DNA of 36,556 nt from Candidatus Woodwardiibium gallinarum (GCA_904419545.1 CAJFRY010000016.1:1-36556), one strand, 5' to 3'; shown: positions 5,641-14,170, counted from the first letter of the stretch. Notes: generated by a model from the sequence alone, not told the origin. Translations and numbers: made by a program.

Positions 5641-8337
5641 TTATTCACTCTTTTTCTTTTTCCGCTTGCAGAATATAGTCACACCGACCGCTGCGGCAGC
5701 AACGGCAACGCCTGCAATCACCCACGGAAGCCATTGCCCGGAAGAGGATTCCGCACCGCTTTCCGCATCGCCCGCATCCGACTGCGGTGCAGACGCTTCC
5801 TCCGGCTCGGACGCCGGATTCAGATAGGCGTCATATGCCGCTTCAAGCGTTGTACGCAGCTGCTCAATATGCGTATCAAAAATTTCATCCAGTTCCAAGT
5901 ACTCCTGCAATGCAGCACGTGCAACACGCACATCGCGGTCGGTGATGCCCTCCGTCTCATCCAAAAGAGCCTGGAACGGCGCCGGATCAAAGCCGTAGAC
6001 CTCGAATTCGGTGATGCCGCCGCTGTAATAGGCGTTCCAATCGGCGATATAGAAGCGTTTGAGCTGCTCATATTTGATATACCGCATCTTGGTCGGCTCA
6101 AACGCAATCGTATCTGTACGAGCAACGCCGTCCTCGTCCTTCGTGACATGCGCAAGCTCGGTAAAGTTCTCGCCGTCGGTCGAGCCATACAGCTTATACT
6201 CCGTGATGCCCTGATAATAATTGATGATGATACGGTTGACCGATTGTTCCTCGCCAAGGTCGACGATCATCCACTGCACATCCTGCTCACGTGCGAAGGA
6301 CAGGCGGGTCTGCGCGCTGCCGTCGACGGCATTCTCGGGTCCGAGACGGCCGTCGTTCACTTCCAGCCCGCTGACGGTAATTGGCCGTTGATAAGCAAGA
6401 TTACGGTTCGCAATATGCGAATTGAGATCAAAATCATTCTCCAAAATCTTCAAATCACGGTATTCGCCATCCAGACCTTCGCCGATACGCTCAAGCGGGA
6501 GGACAAAGGTAGAGCTTTGCTTAAGCGTATTGTTCCGGTTGTTGATGGGATAGTAATAATAGGTATCATCAATAATGAGTACGGTCTGCCTGTTATCCGC
6601 AACAAGTTTGATATTGACCCACTCGTTCAGCGGCAGCTTATAGTCATAGCTGAAATCGTAGACCTCGCGGCGGAAGCCGAGTCTGCCGTCGGAGCCGATA
6701 TAAAAGCTGCCCACATCGCCCGCAAACAGATCGGTCCCGCTGCCGAAGCTGTCCACACGCACATCTACGGAAACGAGATACGGGAAGCCGACGGCTTTCG
6801 TACCCTCCGGTACGCTCCCGTCTTCCGAAAGCGGGACATAGTATGCAGGGTTCGCGTCTCCCGCACGGGCGGAAAGCTTTTCGAAGCGGGCAACAAAGTC
6901 CGCCGGTTCGATCTCGCGCGTCTGTTCGCCGCACCACGTCTTTTCGGCAATCAGACAGACCATTCCCTTCAGGCGGTCAAAGATATCGAACATCGAAAAT
7001 CCGCCGTACGCGGTGTGGCGATCGTTCCAGAGTGCGAAGGAAGCGCCCTTAAGCTGCGGATGATCGGGATCAACGGCGGTCGACGCATCACTGCCCATAT
7101 AGTTGACAAACCAGGAGCCGTACAGCATTTCCAGATCGTAATAATCGACAAATCCGTAATTGCCGCCGGGAACAACATACAGCACGGGGCCGCAGGTGTT
7201 GATGATGTCATAGCCCATATCAAAAAGCGTCTTGTAGTCCGAAAGCGAAACAGCCCAGAAATTCGCCTCAGCCTCGTTGGAAACGGGCGTCTCACCATTA
7301 AAGCCGTCATTTCCGAACGAGCCCCAGAAGCGGGGCGTGTACCCTCTCGAGTTGACATGCTTGATGAGCGCATCGATATAAGCGCGCATCTCCTCGCTGT
7401 ACTCGATGGGATACTCGTCGGTGCCGATATGTACCTTCTTATTGACGAACACGGGATCGTCGCCCGTGATATACTCGTCAAACAACGCTTTGATAAACTC
7501 CACCGTCTCGGGCTTAGAGACATCGAGATGGCGGCCGTCCAGCATCAGTTCAGGCACGACCTTCCCGAAGCAGGCCGAATGCGCGGGGGTGTCGATCTCG
7601 GTGATAACGGTGATGCCGTAGTCGAGCATCCGCTTCTGATAAGCGCGGTAATCGTCCTTGGAATAGTAGCCGTCGGTTGCGGTCAGGCCCTCCACATCGC
7701 TTTCCAAACGGAAGATAAAATAATCGTTCTCGCCGATATCATTGATATGCAGATGGATCTCATTGAGCTTGAAATAAGCATAATATTTTGTAATTTCCTC
7801 AACGTATTCAAGCGGCAGATAAGCACGCGCGACGTCAATCATCCCGCTGCGGATGGGATAATACGAATAGTCCCGCGCACGCCCGACAGGTACATAGCCG
7901 TCTGCCGAGAGCGACTGCACCGCCGTGATCAAACCATAAAACAATCCCTGCGGCTCGGGTGCGGTTACGGTCAGGTTCTGCTCGGAGACCTCAAGGATAT
8001 AACCGTCCTCACCAAGGGTCTCACGGTCAGCTTCATCCAACCGAAGGACGATGTCGCCATCCTTGGCGGCCGCAGGGTCGTCGGACGAAGACAGCTCCAT
8101 ACCGAGCAGATCTCGGAAATAACCAAGCACGATCTCGACGCGCTTTTCGAGCGCCTCGCTGCCCGACGGATAAACGATGACGGTATCCGCAGTCGGGACA
8201 TAATGACCCGTGCCGCCCTCCCACTCGCGTACGGCAGGAATGACCGTGGGCGGCGCGTTCGTCTCACCGGCAGCGGATACGGGCACTGCGCCGAGCAGCA
8301 TCGACGCGCAAAGGGTTGCAATGAGAAAACGTTTCAC
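5641..8337 (-). CDS. Secreted, membrane-anchored GH20 beta-N-acetylhexosaminidase
   Basis: An 898-residue extracellular enzyme expected to release terminal N-acetylhexosamine, or possibly lacto-N-biose, from glycans. The order is: signal peptide (1-23, ending VSAAG); GH20 N-terminal domain (about 30-155); the GH20 barrel (about 160-480), with the catalytic pair Asp307-Glu308 in VHIGTDEYP and substrate-lining HLHIND and TEIDTPAHS; a beta-rich LamG-like region (about 520-640); and an F5/8 type C (discoidin) carbohydrate-binding module (about 650-800). A C-terminal helical stretch, a Ser/Glu/Ala-rich linker and a single membrane anchor ending in KRKKKKSE follow. The start is a GTG at 8337 with AGGAGG upstream. 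The MIDVARAYLP and GLTATDGYYS segments resemble gut clostridial GH20 enzymes near lacto-N-biosidases. Exact specificity cannot be settled here. It is the last gene of a minus-strand cluster with GH27. Confidence 0.88.
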   Translation of the reverse strand: MKRFLIATLCASMLLGAVPVSAAGETNAPPTVIPAVREWEGGTGHYVPTADTVIVYPSGSEALEKRVEIVLGYFRDLLGMELSSSDDPAAAKDGDIVLRLDEADRETLGEDGYILEVSEQNLTVTAPEPQGLFYGLITAVQSLSADGYVPVGRARDYSYYPIRSGMIDVARAYLPLEYVEEITKYYAYFKLNEIHLHINDIGENDYFIFRLESDVEGLTATDGYYSKDDYRAYQKRMLDYGITVITEIDTPAHSACFGKVVPELMLDGRHLDVSKPETVEFIKALFDEYITGDDPVFVNKKVHIGTDEYPIEYSEEMRAYIDALIKHVNSRGYTPRFWGSFGNDGFNGETPVSNEAEANFWAVSLSDYKTLFDMGYDIINTCGPVLYVVPGGNYGFVDYYDLEMLYGSWFVNYMGSDASTAVDPDHPQLKGASFALWNDRHTAYGGFSMFDIFDRLKGMVCLIAEKTWCGEQTREIEPADFVARFEKLSARAGDANPAYYVPLSEDGSVPEGTKAVGFPYLVSVDVRVDSFGSGTDLFAGDVGSFYIGSDGRLGFRREVYDFSYDYKLPLNEWVNIKLVADNRQTVLIIDDTYYYYPINNRNNTLKQSSTFVLPLERIGEGLDGEYRDLKILENDFDLNSHIANRNLAYQRPITVSGLEVNDGRLGPENAVDGSAQTRLSFAREQDVQWMIVDLGEEQSVNRIIINYYQGITEYKLYGSTDGENFTELAHVTKDEDGVARTDTIAFEPTKMRYIKYEQLKRFYIADWNAYYSGGITEFEVYGFDPAPFQALLDETEGITDRDVRVARAALQEYLELDEIFDTHIEQLRTTLEAAYDAYLNPASEPEEASAPQSDAGDAESGAESSSGQWLPWVIAGVAVAAAAVGVTIFCKRKKKKSE

Positions 8338-8368
8338 ACAAAAGACCTCCTAATGCAAATCCAAAACA

Positions 8369-8396
8369 GCCCGGAAGCGTTCTTCCTCTCCCGGGC
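8369..8396 (-). terminator. Hairpin between the zinc-ribbon gene and the GH20 gene
   Basis: On the minus strand GCCCGG (8391-8396) pairs with CCGGGC (8369-8374), with an optional inner GGAAG/CTTCC stem. TGTTTTG follows. It lies between the stop codon of the zinc-ribbon gene and the ribosome binding site of GH20. It could be a partial terminator that lowers GH20 expression. Confidence 0.5.
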
Positions 8397-8431
8397 CGTT
8401 CTCTTTCATCAATTTTACTTCCAAGGTGGAT

Positions 8432-8650
8432 TTACAGGGCTCTCACCTCATCATCGGGACCCGCAAACAGCATACAGCCCTGCGCGCGGAACTGTTCGAT
8501 CTTCTCATACAGCAGCGGCTCGCCCACCTTGAACATCGCCGAAAGACAGGTGACGCAGTAGAACGTATCCGTGCCGCGGTTGATGAGTTTTTTTGTCAGT
8601 CCGACCTCATCGGCAGTCAGCGCACAGCCGCAGCCGGCGCAATCAGCCAC
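8432..8650 (-). CDS. Small zinc-ribbon protein
   Basis: A 72-residue protein beginning VADCAGCGCALTADEVGLTK and continuing KKLINRGTDTFYCVTCLSAM. Cys pairs CxxCxC near residues 4-9 and CVTC near 32-35 form a treble-clef or zinc-ribbon site. A helical tail, EPLLYEKIEQFRAQGCMLF, follows. Similar uncharacterised two-CxxC proteins with an ADExGLxKKLxNRG core are common in Clostridia. The chosen GTG at 8650 overlaps the end of the GH27 gene by eight bases, implying translational coupling. A longer start at 8698 would lie well inside GH27. Why a metal-binding adaptor-like protein sits between two glycosidase genes is unknown. Confidence 0.7.
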   Translation of the reverse strand: MADCAGCGCALTADEVGLTKKLINRGTDTFYCVTCLSAMFKVGEPLLYEKIEQFRAQGCMLFAGPDDEVRAL

Positions 8651-9767
8651 GGACGACGCGGCAGCGCAGAATGCGGCAGCCGTGCGGCTCAACCGCACCG
8701 AACTCGATACCGGTGTCGAATATACCGAGATTTTGCTTTGACCAAAGGTCGGTCAGTTCCAGCTTGACGCCGGAGGAGCGCTCGATACCGATGTCCGCCC
8801 AGGTGACAAACTGGTTGAAATTATGCTCGCCAAGGTTGAAATAGGCGAGGACAATGTCACCGTTGTCCATATGCTTGGCCCAGACGGGATAATCGGGATG
8901 TGCAATTGCCTGATACGGCTGGCGGCCTGCGGGGTCCTGATTGACGGCAATGATATCCTTATCCATCAGGATGGACTTGGTTTCCTCGCTCATATTGCGG
9001 ATATCGCAGCCAATCATCAGCGGCGAATTGAAAAACGCCCAAATGGTAAAGTGCGTGCGGTACTCTACTTCGGTACAGCCACCGACGCCGACGTTGCCCT
9101 TGCCATGCATGCCGACGACAAGCATGTCCATATCATTGAAGCAGCCGTTGCCGTTGTATGGCTGCAGTTCGATTTGGCGATTGGTAAGATTTTTAATCGA
9201 TTCCCAGTTGTCAACGATGTCGCCGGTAGAACGCCACATATGCGCGCCGGTCGATTTGACCCATTTATGCGTTTCATCCGCGCCCCAGCTGCAAGCCGAA
9301 AACAGGATGTCCCTGCCGCAGTTGGCCAGCGCCGTGCCCATCCGCTTATACAGCAGATGCCCCGGGATGCCGGCGGGCTTGTTGCAGTAGTCGTATTTCA
9401 GGAAATCCACGCCCCAGGAGGCAAACGTATCCGCGTCAATGAATTCATATCCGTAGGACGACGGATAGCGTGCGCAGGTGAAGATGCCCGCACAGGAGTA
9501 CATTCCGAATTTCAGCCCCTTAGAGTGGACATAATCGGCAACGGCCTTCATACCGTTGGGGAATTTTTCGGCTGACGCGACCAGCCGCCCCTGCTCGTCC
9601 CTGAACTTTTCCGACCAGCAGTCGTCGATGACCAGATAGTTATAGCCGGCTGCGGCAAGACCGCTGTCGACCATTACGTCCGCCGTCTCGCGGATCAGCG
9701 CTTCGTTGATGTTCGGGCCGAACGTGTTCCACGAGTTCCAGCCCATAGGCGGCGTTTTGACAACCAT
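8643..9767 (-). CDS. GH27 alpha-galactosidase
   Basis: A 374-residue enzyme that removes terminal alpha-linked galactose; some GH27 members act on alpha-N-acetylgalactosamine instead. It opens with the family signature PPMGWNSWNTFG. The nucleophile is Asp126 in FLKYDYCN, and the acid/base is Asp183 in MWRSTGDI. NDMDMLVVGMHG and FNSPLMIGCDIRNM are conserved barrel segments. About 75 C-terminal residues form the antiparallel beta domain. There is no signal peptide, so it acts in the cytoplasm on imported oligosaccharides. The ribosome binding site GGAGGA lies 10 bases before the ATG. It precedes the zinc-ribbon gene and GH20 and follows a membrane protein gene on the same strand. With GH36 further right, this gives two alpha-galactosidases of different families within 14 kb. 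Confidence 0.93.
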   Translation of the reverse strand: MVVKTPPMGWNSWNTFGPNINEALIRETADVMVDSGLAAAGYNYLVIDDCWSEKFRDEQGRLVASAEKFPNGMKAVADYVHSKGLKFGMYSCAGIFTCARYPSSYGYEFIDADTFASWGVDFLKYDYCNKPAGIPGHLLYKRMGTALANCGRDILFSACSWGADETHKWVKSTGAHMWRSTGDIVDNWESIKNLTNRQIELQPYNGNGCFNDMDMLVVGMHGKGNVGVGGCTEVEYRTHFTIWAFFNSPLMIGCDIRNMSEETKSILMDKDIIAVNQDPAGRQPYQAIAHPDYPVWAKHMDNGDIVLAYFNLGEHNFNQFVTWADIGIERSSGVKLELTDLWSKQNLGIFDTGIEFGAVEPHGCRILRCRVVRG

Positions 9768-9814
9768 AGTTTCAGTTCCTCCAAAAATGAATGTGTTCTA
9801 TATCTGACCGGCCC

Positions 9815-10399
9815 CTATTCGGCGGGCCGTGCATCAGCCTTTTTGCGGCGGTCCGAAAAGAAATACAGACCGAGAAAATTAAATATAATGCCGAAGCAAA
9901 GATCCTTCACTGCCGGTCCGAGCAACTCCGCCTCGGGCTCCATCAGCATTTCCCAAAGCGGCGCAAGCAGCGCAAAGAAGCCCGGCACCTCCCATCCCAA
10001 CTGTGAAAGCTCCCGCATAACGGACAGCACGTACATACAATAAGTGGCAACAAATACCGCCGCTGTAGACAGCACGCCCGCGACAAGCAGACGCAGCCCG
10101 CCCGGTTTTCCGCCCGCAAGGTCATAACCCTTTGCGGCGCAGAAGGCAATGATAAAACAAAGCCAGCCGGACAGAATGCCGAAATAAGCGCCGATAAGCA
10201 CATACGGAACCGCGCCGATGCAGGCGCCTGCAAACGCACCCAGAGCGCCGAGCGCGGCGCTGCCCTTCCGTTTTGGCGCGGCTGCCGGCGGGGAGGCATC
10301 TGCGGGAACCGTCTCCGACGATGTGGATACGGCGTCAGGCTCGGAAGCGGCAATCGGGATTTCCTCCGGCGGAGAAGGGATTTTGTTTTCCTCTTCCAT
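9815..10399 (-). CDS. Membrane protein of unknown function
   Basis: A 194-residue protein. An acidic, Pro/Ser/Ala-rich N-terminus (1-42) is followed by about four hydrophobic helices and a basic C-terminus (SDRRKKADARPAE). The first two helices carry ALGAFAGACIGAVPYVLIGA and a short loop with AKGYDLAGGK. This small-residue-rich pattern ending in GYxLxGGK recurs in uncharacterised clostridial membrane proteins. I chose the ATG at 10399 because AGGAGTG lies just upstream; an earlier in-frame start at 10435 has none. Its promoter is at 10453-10481. It is probably the first gene of the minus-strand cluster with GH27 and GH20. No transporter family was recognised. Confidence 0.7.
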   Translation of the reverse strand: MEEENKIPSPPEEIPIAASEPDAVSTSSETVPADASPPAAAPKRKGSAALGALGAFAGACIGAVPYVLIGAYFGILSGWLCFIIAFCAAKGYDLAGGKPGGLRLLVAGVLSTAAVFVATYCMYVLSVMRELSQLGWEVPGFFALLAPLWEMLMEPEAELLGPAVKDLCFGIIFNFLGLYFFSDRRKKADARPAE

Positions 10400-10452
10400 T
10401 GAAATCACTCCTAACACTTCGCCGACGGCAAGCACCGCAGGCCTTTATCGAC

Positions 10453-10481
10453 ATTCTACATAAATATGCCGGAAAAGTCAA
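10453..10481 (-). promoter_or_regulatory. Promoter of the minus-strand glycosidase cluster
   Basis: On the minus strand TTGACT (10476-10481) and TAGAAT (10453-10458) are 17 bases apart, about 55-80 bases upstream of the membrane protein's ATG. It is arranged back to back with the plus-strand promoter at 10510-10538. Confidence 0.65.
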
Positions 10482-10509
10482 GTGAATTCTTCGGATTTTT
10501 CAAAATGTA

Positions 10510-10538
10510 TTGCAAAAATCATGGAGATGAGGTATAAT
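10510..10538 (+). promoter_or_regulatory. Promoter of the lipoprotein gene
   Basis: TTGCAA (10510-10515) and consensus TATAAT (10533-10538) are separated by 17 bases. Together with the minus-strand promoter at 10453-10481 it makes a compact divergent control region, so a shared regulator could act on both transcripts. Confidence 0.7.
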
Positions 10539-10573
10539 AAGAAAAAATCATCAGAGAGGAACACAAGCAAACG

Positions 10574-11677
10574 ATGAAAAAGATATTGACGCTGCTGTTG
10601 GCCGGCCTGCTTCTGAGCACGACGGTACTGTTCGCCGCCTGCGGCACGACTGATGACGACGAAAGCAGTACTGCCGAATCGGACGGCAGCTCGGCCGCCG
10701 TCTCCGAGGACGTCTCATCCGAGGAGGAAGCATCCTCCGAGCCGGAGGAAAGCACGGGAGTCCCTGCGCAGGAGCCCGCTGTCGATGAAATCGAGAGTTA
10801 TCCGATGAAACTGGAAATGGTCTCCGACACAATGTTCAGAATGTCCTGCACCGATGAGCTGGGAAAATCCTTTCAGACGACTTTTACCAAGAAAACATGG
10901 GGCACGTGGAACATTGCCGACTGGATCTACGACGGCATAGCGTTCACCGGCGGCTCGACCGACTGGGAGTACGTTTACCGTGCAGGCGCGACGGCGAGCG
11001 GATGGGTCTGGTCCGGCGGCAACCATGGCAACGAAAAGCTGATTTCGCTGGAATTTTATGATGACATAACCGGTGAGAAGCTCGAGCTGACAAAGGGTGA
11101 ATCGGTCGATGTGGAACGCATCAAAATCGTGGAGACCACAGGGCTGCACCTCGGCGATGAGGACGCGACCTACTGTGACGTTGTCCGCACCTACTACGTC
11201 GTCGGCCGTCAGATTACGCTGGACGTGGATTATGTCTTCACCGAGGACACGTATTTCTGGCTGTCCTACACCTGCATGTTCCCGATCAATAAAAAATACG
11301 GGCTGTATATCGACTTCAAGAACAACGACGGCTCGACCAAAACCGTCGAGACGCTTGAGGTCGGCAAAGCGGACTATACCGGCCCGATGTACAAGGGCAA
11401 CGCCGCTTCGGTCTGTGAAATATACGGCAAAACCAACCCCAATTACCGCTTCTACGCCGAGGTATTCACCATCGAGGATTCGCTGGACAACTTTGCCAAC
11501 ACCAGCAAGACCTTCTACTGGGATATGAACACCACGCACAACAAGCTTTACTTCTCCAAATTTGAAGACAACACGCCTACGAAGGTAGAGAAGGGTACGG
11601 AATGGCACACGAGCTGCCGCTGGACGTTCGTGGCCGACTATGAGGCGCCCGAGACGAGCGGCGAGGTCTCTGCGTGA
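10574..11677 (+). CDS. Lipoprotein of unknown function
   Basis: A 367-residue exported lipoprotein. The signal peptide ends in the lipobox LFAAC, so Cys23 would be lipidated after signal peptidase II cleavage. A low-complexity Ser/Glu/Asp linker (about 25-72) leads to a beta-rich globular domain (about 75-360). This domain is rich in aromatic residues, with TWNIADWIYDGIAF, SGWVWSGGNHGNEK, MNTTHNKLYFSKFEDNTP and GTEWHTSCRWTFV. Exposed Trp/Tyr-rich beta domains often bind carbohydrate, but no catalytic motif was recognised and I assign no function. It has its own promoter and GAGAGGAAC before the ATG. It overlaps the next gene by four bases (GTGA), a sign of co-translation. Confidence 0.8.
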   Translation: MKKILTLLLAGLLLSTTVLFAACGTTDDDESSTAESDGSSAAVSEDVSSEEEASSEPEESTGVPAQEPAVDEIESYPMKLEMVSDTMFRMSCTDELGKSFQTTFTKKTWGTWNIADWIYDGIAFTGGSTDWEYVYRAGATASGWVWSGGNHGNEKLISLEFYDDITGEKLELTKGESVDVERIKIVETTGLHLGDEDATYCDVVRTYYVVGRQITLDVDYVFTEDTYFWLSYTCMFPINKKYGLYIDFKNNDGSTKTVETLEVGKADYTGPMYKGNAASVCEIYGKTNPNYRFYAEVFTIEDSLDNFANTSKTFYWDMNTTHNKLYFSKFEDNTPTKVEKGTEWHTSCRWTFVADYEAPETSGEVSA

Positions 11678-11961
11678 GCAAAAAGCACCGGATCTTTGCT
11701 GCGGTTGCCGCAGCGGCGCTGGCCGTCGGCGCCATCGGCTTTTTCCTGCTGCCGGAAACGCTCGTGACACAGCTTTCATTTGACGGCAGTCCGACCTCGC
11801 GAATGCCGAAGGCGGTTTTCCTGCCGCTGGCATTCGCACTGGTTGCGGTAAGTGCAGCGATGTACGCGTTCCCGGAGAGAAAGTGCGGATGCTGGCTGTG
11901 GATTTCGCTTATCCTGCTGGCGGCCGAACTATTTGCCGTTATTTACAATCTGGTAATTTGA
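11674..11961 (+). CDS. Small DUF1648-like membrane protein
   Basis: A 95-residue membrane protein with three hydrophobic helices. After the first helix comes LLPETLVTQLSFDGSPTSRM and then a PKAVFLPLAFAL helix. This is the DUF1648 pattern, LPxTVxxHFxxxGxPxxxxxK, which also forms the N-terminal domain of SdpI-type immunity and regulator proteins. The start is a GTG at 11674 inside the lipoprotein's last codons, so the pair is translationally coupled. Alone it lacks the rest of SdpI. It may serve the lipoprotein, but that rests only on their overlap. Confidence 0.75.
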   Translation: MSKKHRIFAAVAAAALAVGAIGFFLLPETLVTQLSFDGSPTSRMPKAVFLPLAFALVAVSAAMYAFPERKCGCWLWISLILLAAELFAVIYNLVI

Positions 11962-12021
11962 TCCGCACGCCGCTTCGTTTCCTTCGGGGCGGCGTTCGCG
12001 TTGAGTGAAAGGAGCTATGCT

Positions 12022-12825
12022 ATGAAGCTGTTTGTCTGTGCGGACATCGAGGGCTGCTGCGGAATCACCGACTGGGCCGAAACGCAGCCCGGTGCGCCGC
12101 AAAGCGAGGCGTTTCGCAGGCAGATGACCGAAGAAGTCGCCGCCGTATGCCGCGGTGCTCTGGCTGCGGGTTTTGACCGCGTAGTCGTGCGGGACGCGCA
12201 TGACAGCGCGCGCAATCTGCTTCCCGAATTGCTTCCCGAGCAGGCGCGAGTCTACCGGGGCTGGACGGGCGACCCGTACGGTATGCTGTCCGGGCTGGAC
12301 GGCAGCTTTTCGGGCGTGGTGTTTACGGGGTTCCACTCCCCTGCCCATTCGGGCGGTTCGCCATTGGCGCACACGATGGATACCGGCCTGTATGAAGTGC
12401 GGCTGAACGGACGTATTGCCTCGGAATTCCTCTTAAACGCCTACGCGGCTGCGCGCATCGGCGTGCCGGTCCTGATGCTGACAGGCGATTACGGCATCTG
12501 CTTCGACGCGGAAAAGGAGCTTCCCACGTTGCCGACAGTCTGCACGCAGGTCGGAAGCGGCGGCGGCACACTGTCACTGCACCCGCGCGCGGCGATTTCG
12601 CTCATCGAGCGCACGGCTGCGGCGGTTCTGACGCCCGAGTACGTCGAGACAGCGGGACGGCTGCGGCTGCCCGATTCCTTTACGATCGAAGCATCGTATA
12701 AGGAGCATCCGCGCGCATACCGCAATTCCTTCTATCCCGGCGCGTTTCTGCGCGACGCGAACACGGTGGTCTTTGAAAGCAACGATTTTTATGAAATTCT
12801 GCGCTTTATGCATTTCTGTATGTGA
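12022..12825 (+). CDS. dppA: M55 family D-aminopeptidase (DppA-like)
   Basis: A 267-residue cytoplasmic zinc peptidase of family M55, expected to release N-terminal D-amino acids such as D-Ala from D-peptides, for example those recovered from the cell wall. Metal ligands are visible: Asp8 and Glu10 in CADIEGCCGI, His in VVRDAHDSARN, and a further His in TGFHSPAHSGG followed by PLAHTMD. The length agrees with Bacillus DppA (about 274). The ATG at 12022 follows AAAGGAG by a suitable distance; an earlier in-frame TTG at 12001 lacks a site. It overlaps the Nudix gene by one base. No dipeptide transporter genes are adjacent, unlike the Bacillus dpp operon. Confidence 0.88.
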   Translation: MKLFVCADIEGCCGITDWAETQPGAPQSEAFRRQMTEEVAAVCRGALAAGFDRVVVRDAHDSARNLLPELLPEQARVYRGWTGDPYGMLSGLDGSFSGVVFTGFHSPAHSGGSPLAHTMDTGLYEVRLNGRIASEFLLNAYAAARIGVPVLMLTGDYGICFDAEKELPTLPTVCTQVGSGGGTLSLHPRAAISLIERTAAAVLTPEYVETAGRLRLPDSFTIEASYKEHPRAYRNSFYPGAFLRDANTVVFESNDFYEILRFMHFCM

Positions 12826-13289
12826 TGGCGGCCGTATCATTTTACGACACAACGTCTGACGACCGGCTGCGCTTCGCGGTCGTCAATGCCAAATATAACG
12901 GATTTTGGGTGTTTTGCAAGCATAAGGCGCGCAGAACATATGAGCTGCCGGGCGGCCGCCGTGAGGCCGGCGAGGACATCGTCTCCACAGCCAAACGTGA
13001 GCTGTGGGAAGAGACAGGAGCTTCGGACTTCACTCTCAAGCCGGTATGCATCTACGCTGTCACAGGGCGCACCCGCGCCGTACCCGAGGGCGGCGAAAAT
13101 CTTGGGATGTTGTTTTACGCGGATATCCGTGCGTTCGGAAAGCTGCCGCAATCAGGCGAAATGGAACGCATCGTGCTTTTCGCTAATCCGCCGGATACCC
13201 CCTCATACTGGACTTATCCCGACATCCAGCCGTATTTGGTGCGCGAATACCAGCGCCGATACACAACCGGAAAAGCGCTCTCCGTCTGA
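12825..13289 (+). CDS. Nudix hydrolase
   Basis: A 154-residue hydrolase of nucleoside diphosphates linked to another moiety. The Nudix box is complete at about residues 46-68: GRREAGEDIVSTAKRELWEE then TGA, matching Gx5Ex7REUxEExGU. The Arg-Glu-x-x-Glu-Glu metal-binding core is therefore present. The protein resembles the 8-oxo-dGTP diphosphatase/YtkD-like group in size, but substrate cannot be inferred. The ATG at 12825 shares its A with the stop codon of the aminopeptidase gene (TGATG); a GTG three bases earlier is an alternative. Coupled translation with dppA suggests a shared operon but not necessarily a shared pathway. Confidence 0.88.
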   Translation: MAAVSFYDTTSDDRLRFAVVNAKYNGFWVFCKHKARRTYELPGGRREAGEDIVSTAKRELWEETGASDFTLKPVCIYAVTGRTRAVPEGGENLGMLFYADIRAFGKLPQSGEMERIVLFANPPDTPSYWTYPDIQPYLVREYQRRYTTGKALSV

Positions 13290-14170
13290 CAAAGGGGTGG
13301 CTTCTGCTTCAAAAAAGCCGTATCACAAATGATGATGCTGACATGTTTTTTCGTTCGCCGGACACGAACACGCGGTGCTGCTTTTCAAAAGCGGCGCCAT
13401 ATCTCCTTTTCAGCATTGAATATATCCAGGATTTTTGGTTTTTCCTCATACTTATCAGCGTTTTGGTGCTTCAATTCGAGCGAATCCTGACAATTGCAGC
13501 AGGTCATTTTATGGATCACATTTCCTTCATCCATTGATGATCGCTGCTTTTTCTTTTCCTTTTGCAACCTTTTTGAATTATGGCATCGGGTTTTCAAGCA
13601 TTTGATCTCCATTTGCAAACATTGCTTCTCGGCAATTCAATCTTCCTCCTTTTTATTCAACTCAGGTGGTCCGCCTCTTCCAGTGTGCCACCGGTAGCAC
13701 AAGCTCTGCCCCGTCTCTTTTTCATCAGACCTCCGTCTCCTTCTTCCAAATATACGCACCGCCTTTTCACCGTGCCCTTGTATATTTCTTCATGTCCGCG
13801 CCGCGATTTCCCATACTTTCTTACGGTTCCACAATATCCAAGTCAGTTCGCGCAGATCCATTCTTACACTTATTTTCAATTCTGCACGATAACTTTTCCG
13901 TTTTTGCTGCCGGGATAAAAACTCCCGTTTATTCTTACTTTTCTGCCACAAGCAGAACAATTCCTGCAAGAATGCATAAAGCCGTTTGAGCATATATCCC
14001 TGCGACGCGAAAAGTCTTCCCATGGGCGTACACGGCGGATCGTTCCTGTCCGCCGCCCACATGGCAGAATGTTCGCTTTCTCATATACTGTACGGAGGGA
14101 AGTTTCGGCGTGCGACGCCGCAGCCAGGCGGTCGGCCGATGCCTCCCTCACCGAGAAAGGAATGAAGCAA
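13290..14170. other. Lower-GC gap of about 0.9 kb with no confident gene
   Basis: This stretch is visibly more A/T-rich than its neighbours and no family was recognised in any frame. On the minus strand there are two good ribosome-binding-like sequences. GGAGG at 13730-13734 precedes a 22-codon frame (13657-13725, beginning MKKRRGRACATGG). AAGGAGGAA near 13642-13650 precedes the frame listed at 13385-13618. A 49-codon minus-strand frame (13935-14084) ends in a clear hydrophobic helix, ALCILAGIVLLVAEK, but has no ribosome binding site. It may be a decayed insertion or a set of very small genes. Confidence 0.5.
13385..13618 (-). CDS. Possible small Cys-containing protein, doubtful
   Basis: An open frame of about 77 codons with a basic N-terminal half (KRLQKEKKKQR), then MTCCNCQDSLELKHQNADKY, and ending EKEIWRRF. 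The CCxC cluster could bind metal but matches no family I know. The frame can be extended a few codons upstream towards AAGGAGGAA, though only to a non-standard ATT; the TTG at 13618 is the first usable start. It lies in the lower-GC gap. Low confidence that it is expressed. Confidence 0.2.
   Translation of the reverse strand: MQMEIKCLKTRCHNSKRLQKEKKKQRSSMDEGNVIHKMTCCNCQDSLELKHQNADKYEEKPKILDIFNAEKEIWRRF

Noticed and set aside
5638..8532. Open frame of 964 codons on the plus strand
   Set aside because: It is antisense to the GH20 gene, whose catalytic motifs, signal peptide and ribosome binding site are clear. The antisense product is rich in Arg/Ile/Val with no family features, as expected from GC-biased codon positions.
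13580..13989. Plus-strand frames of about 110 codons in the lower-GC gap
   Set aside because: Phe/Ser/Pro-rich low-information translations with no ribosome binding site; likely a result of a pyrimidine-rich strand.
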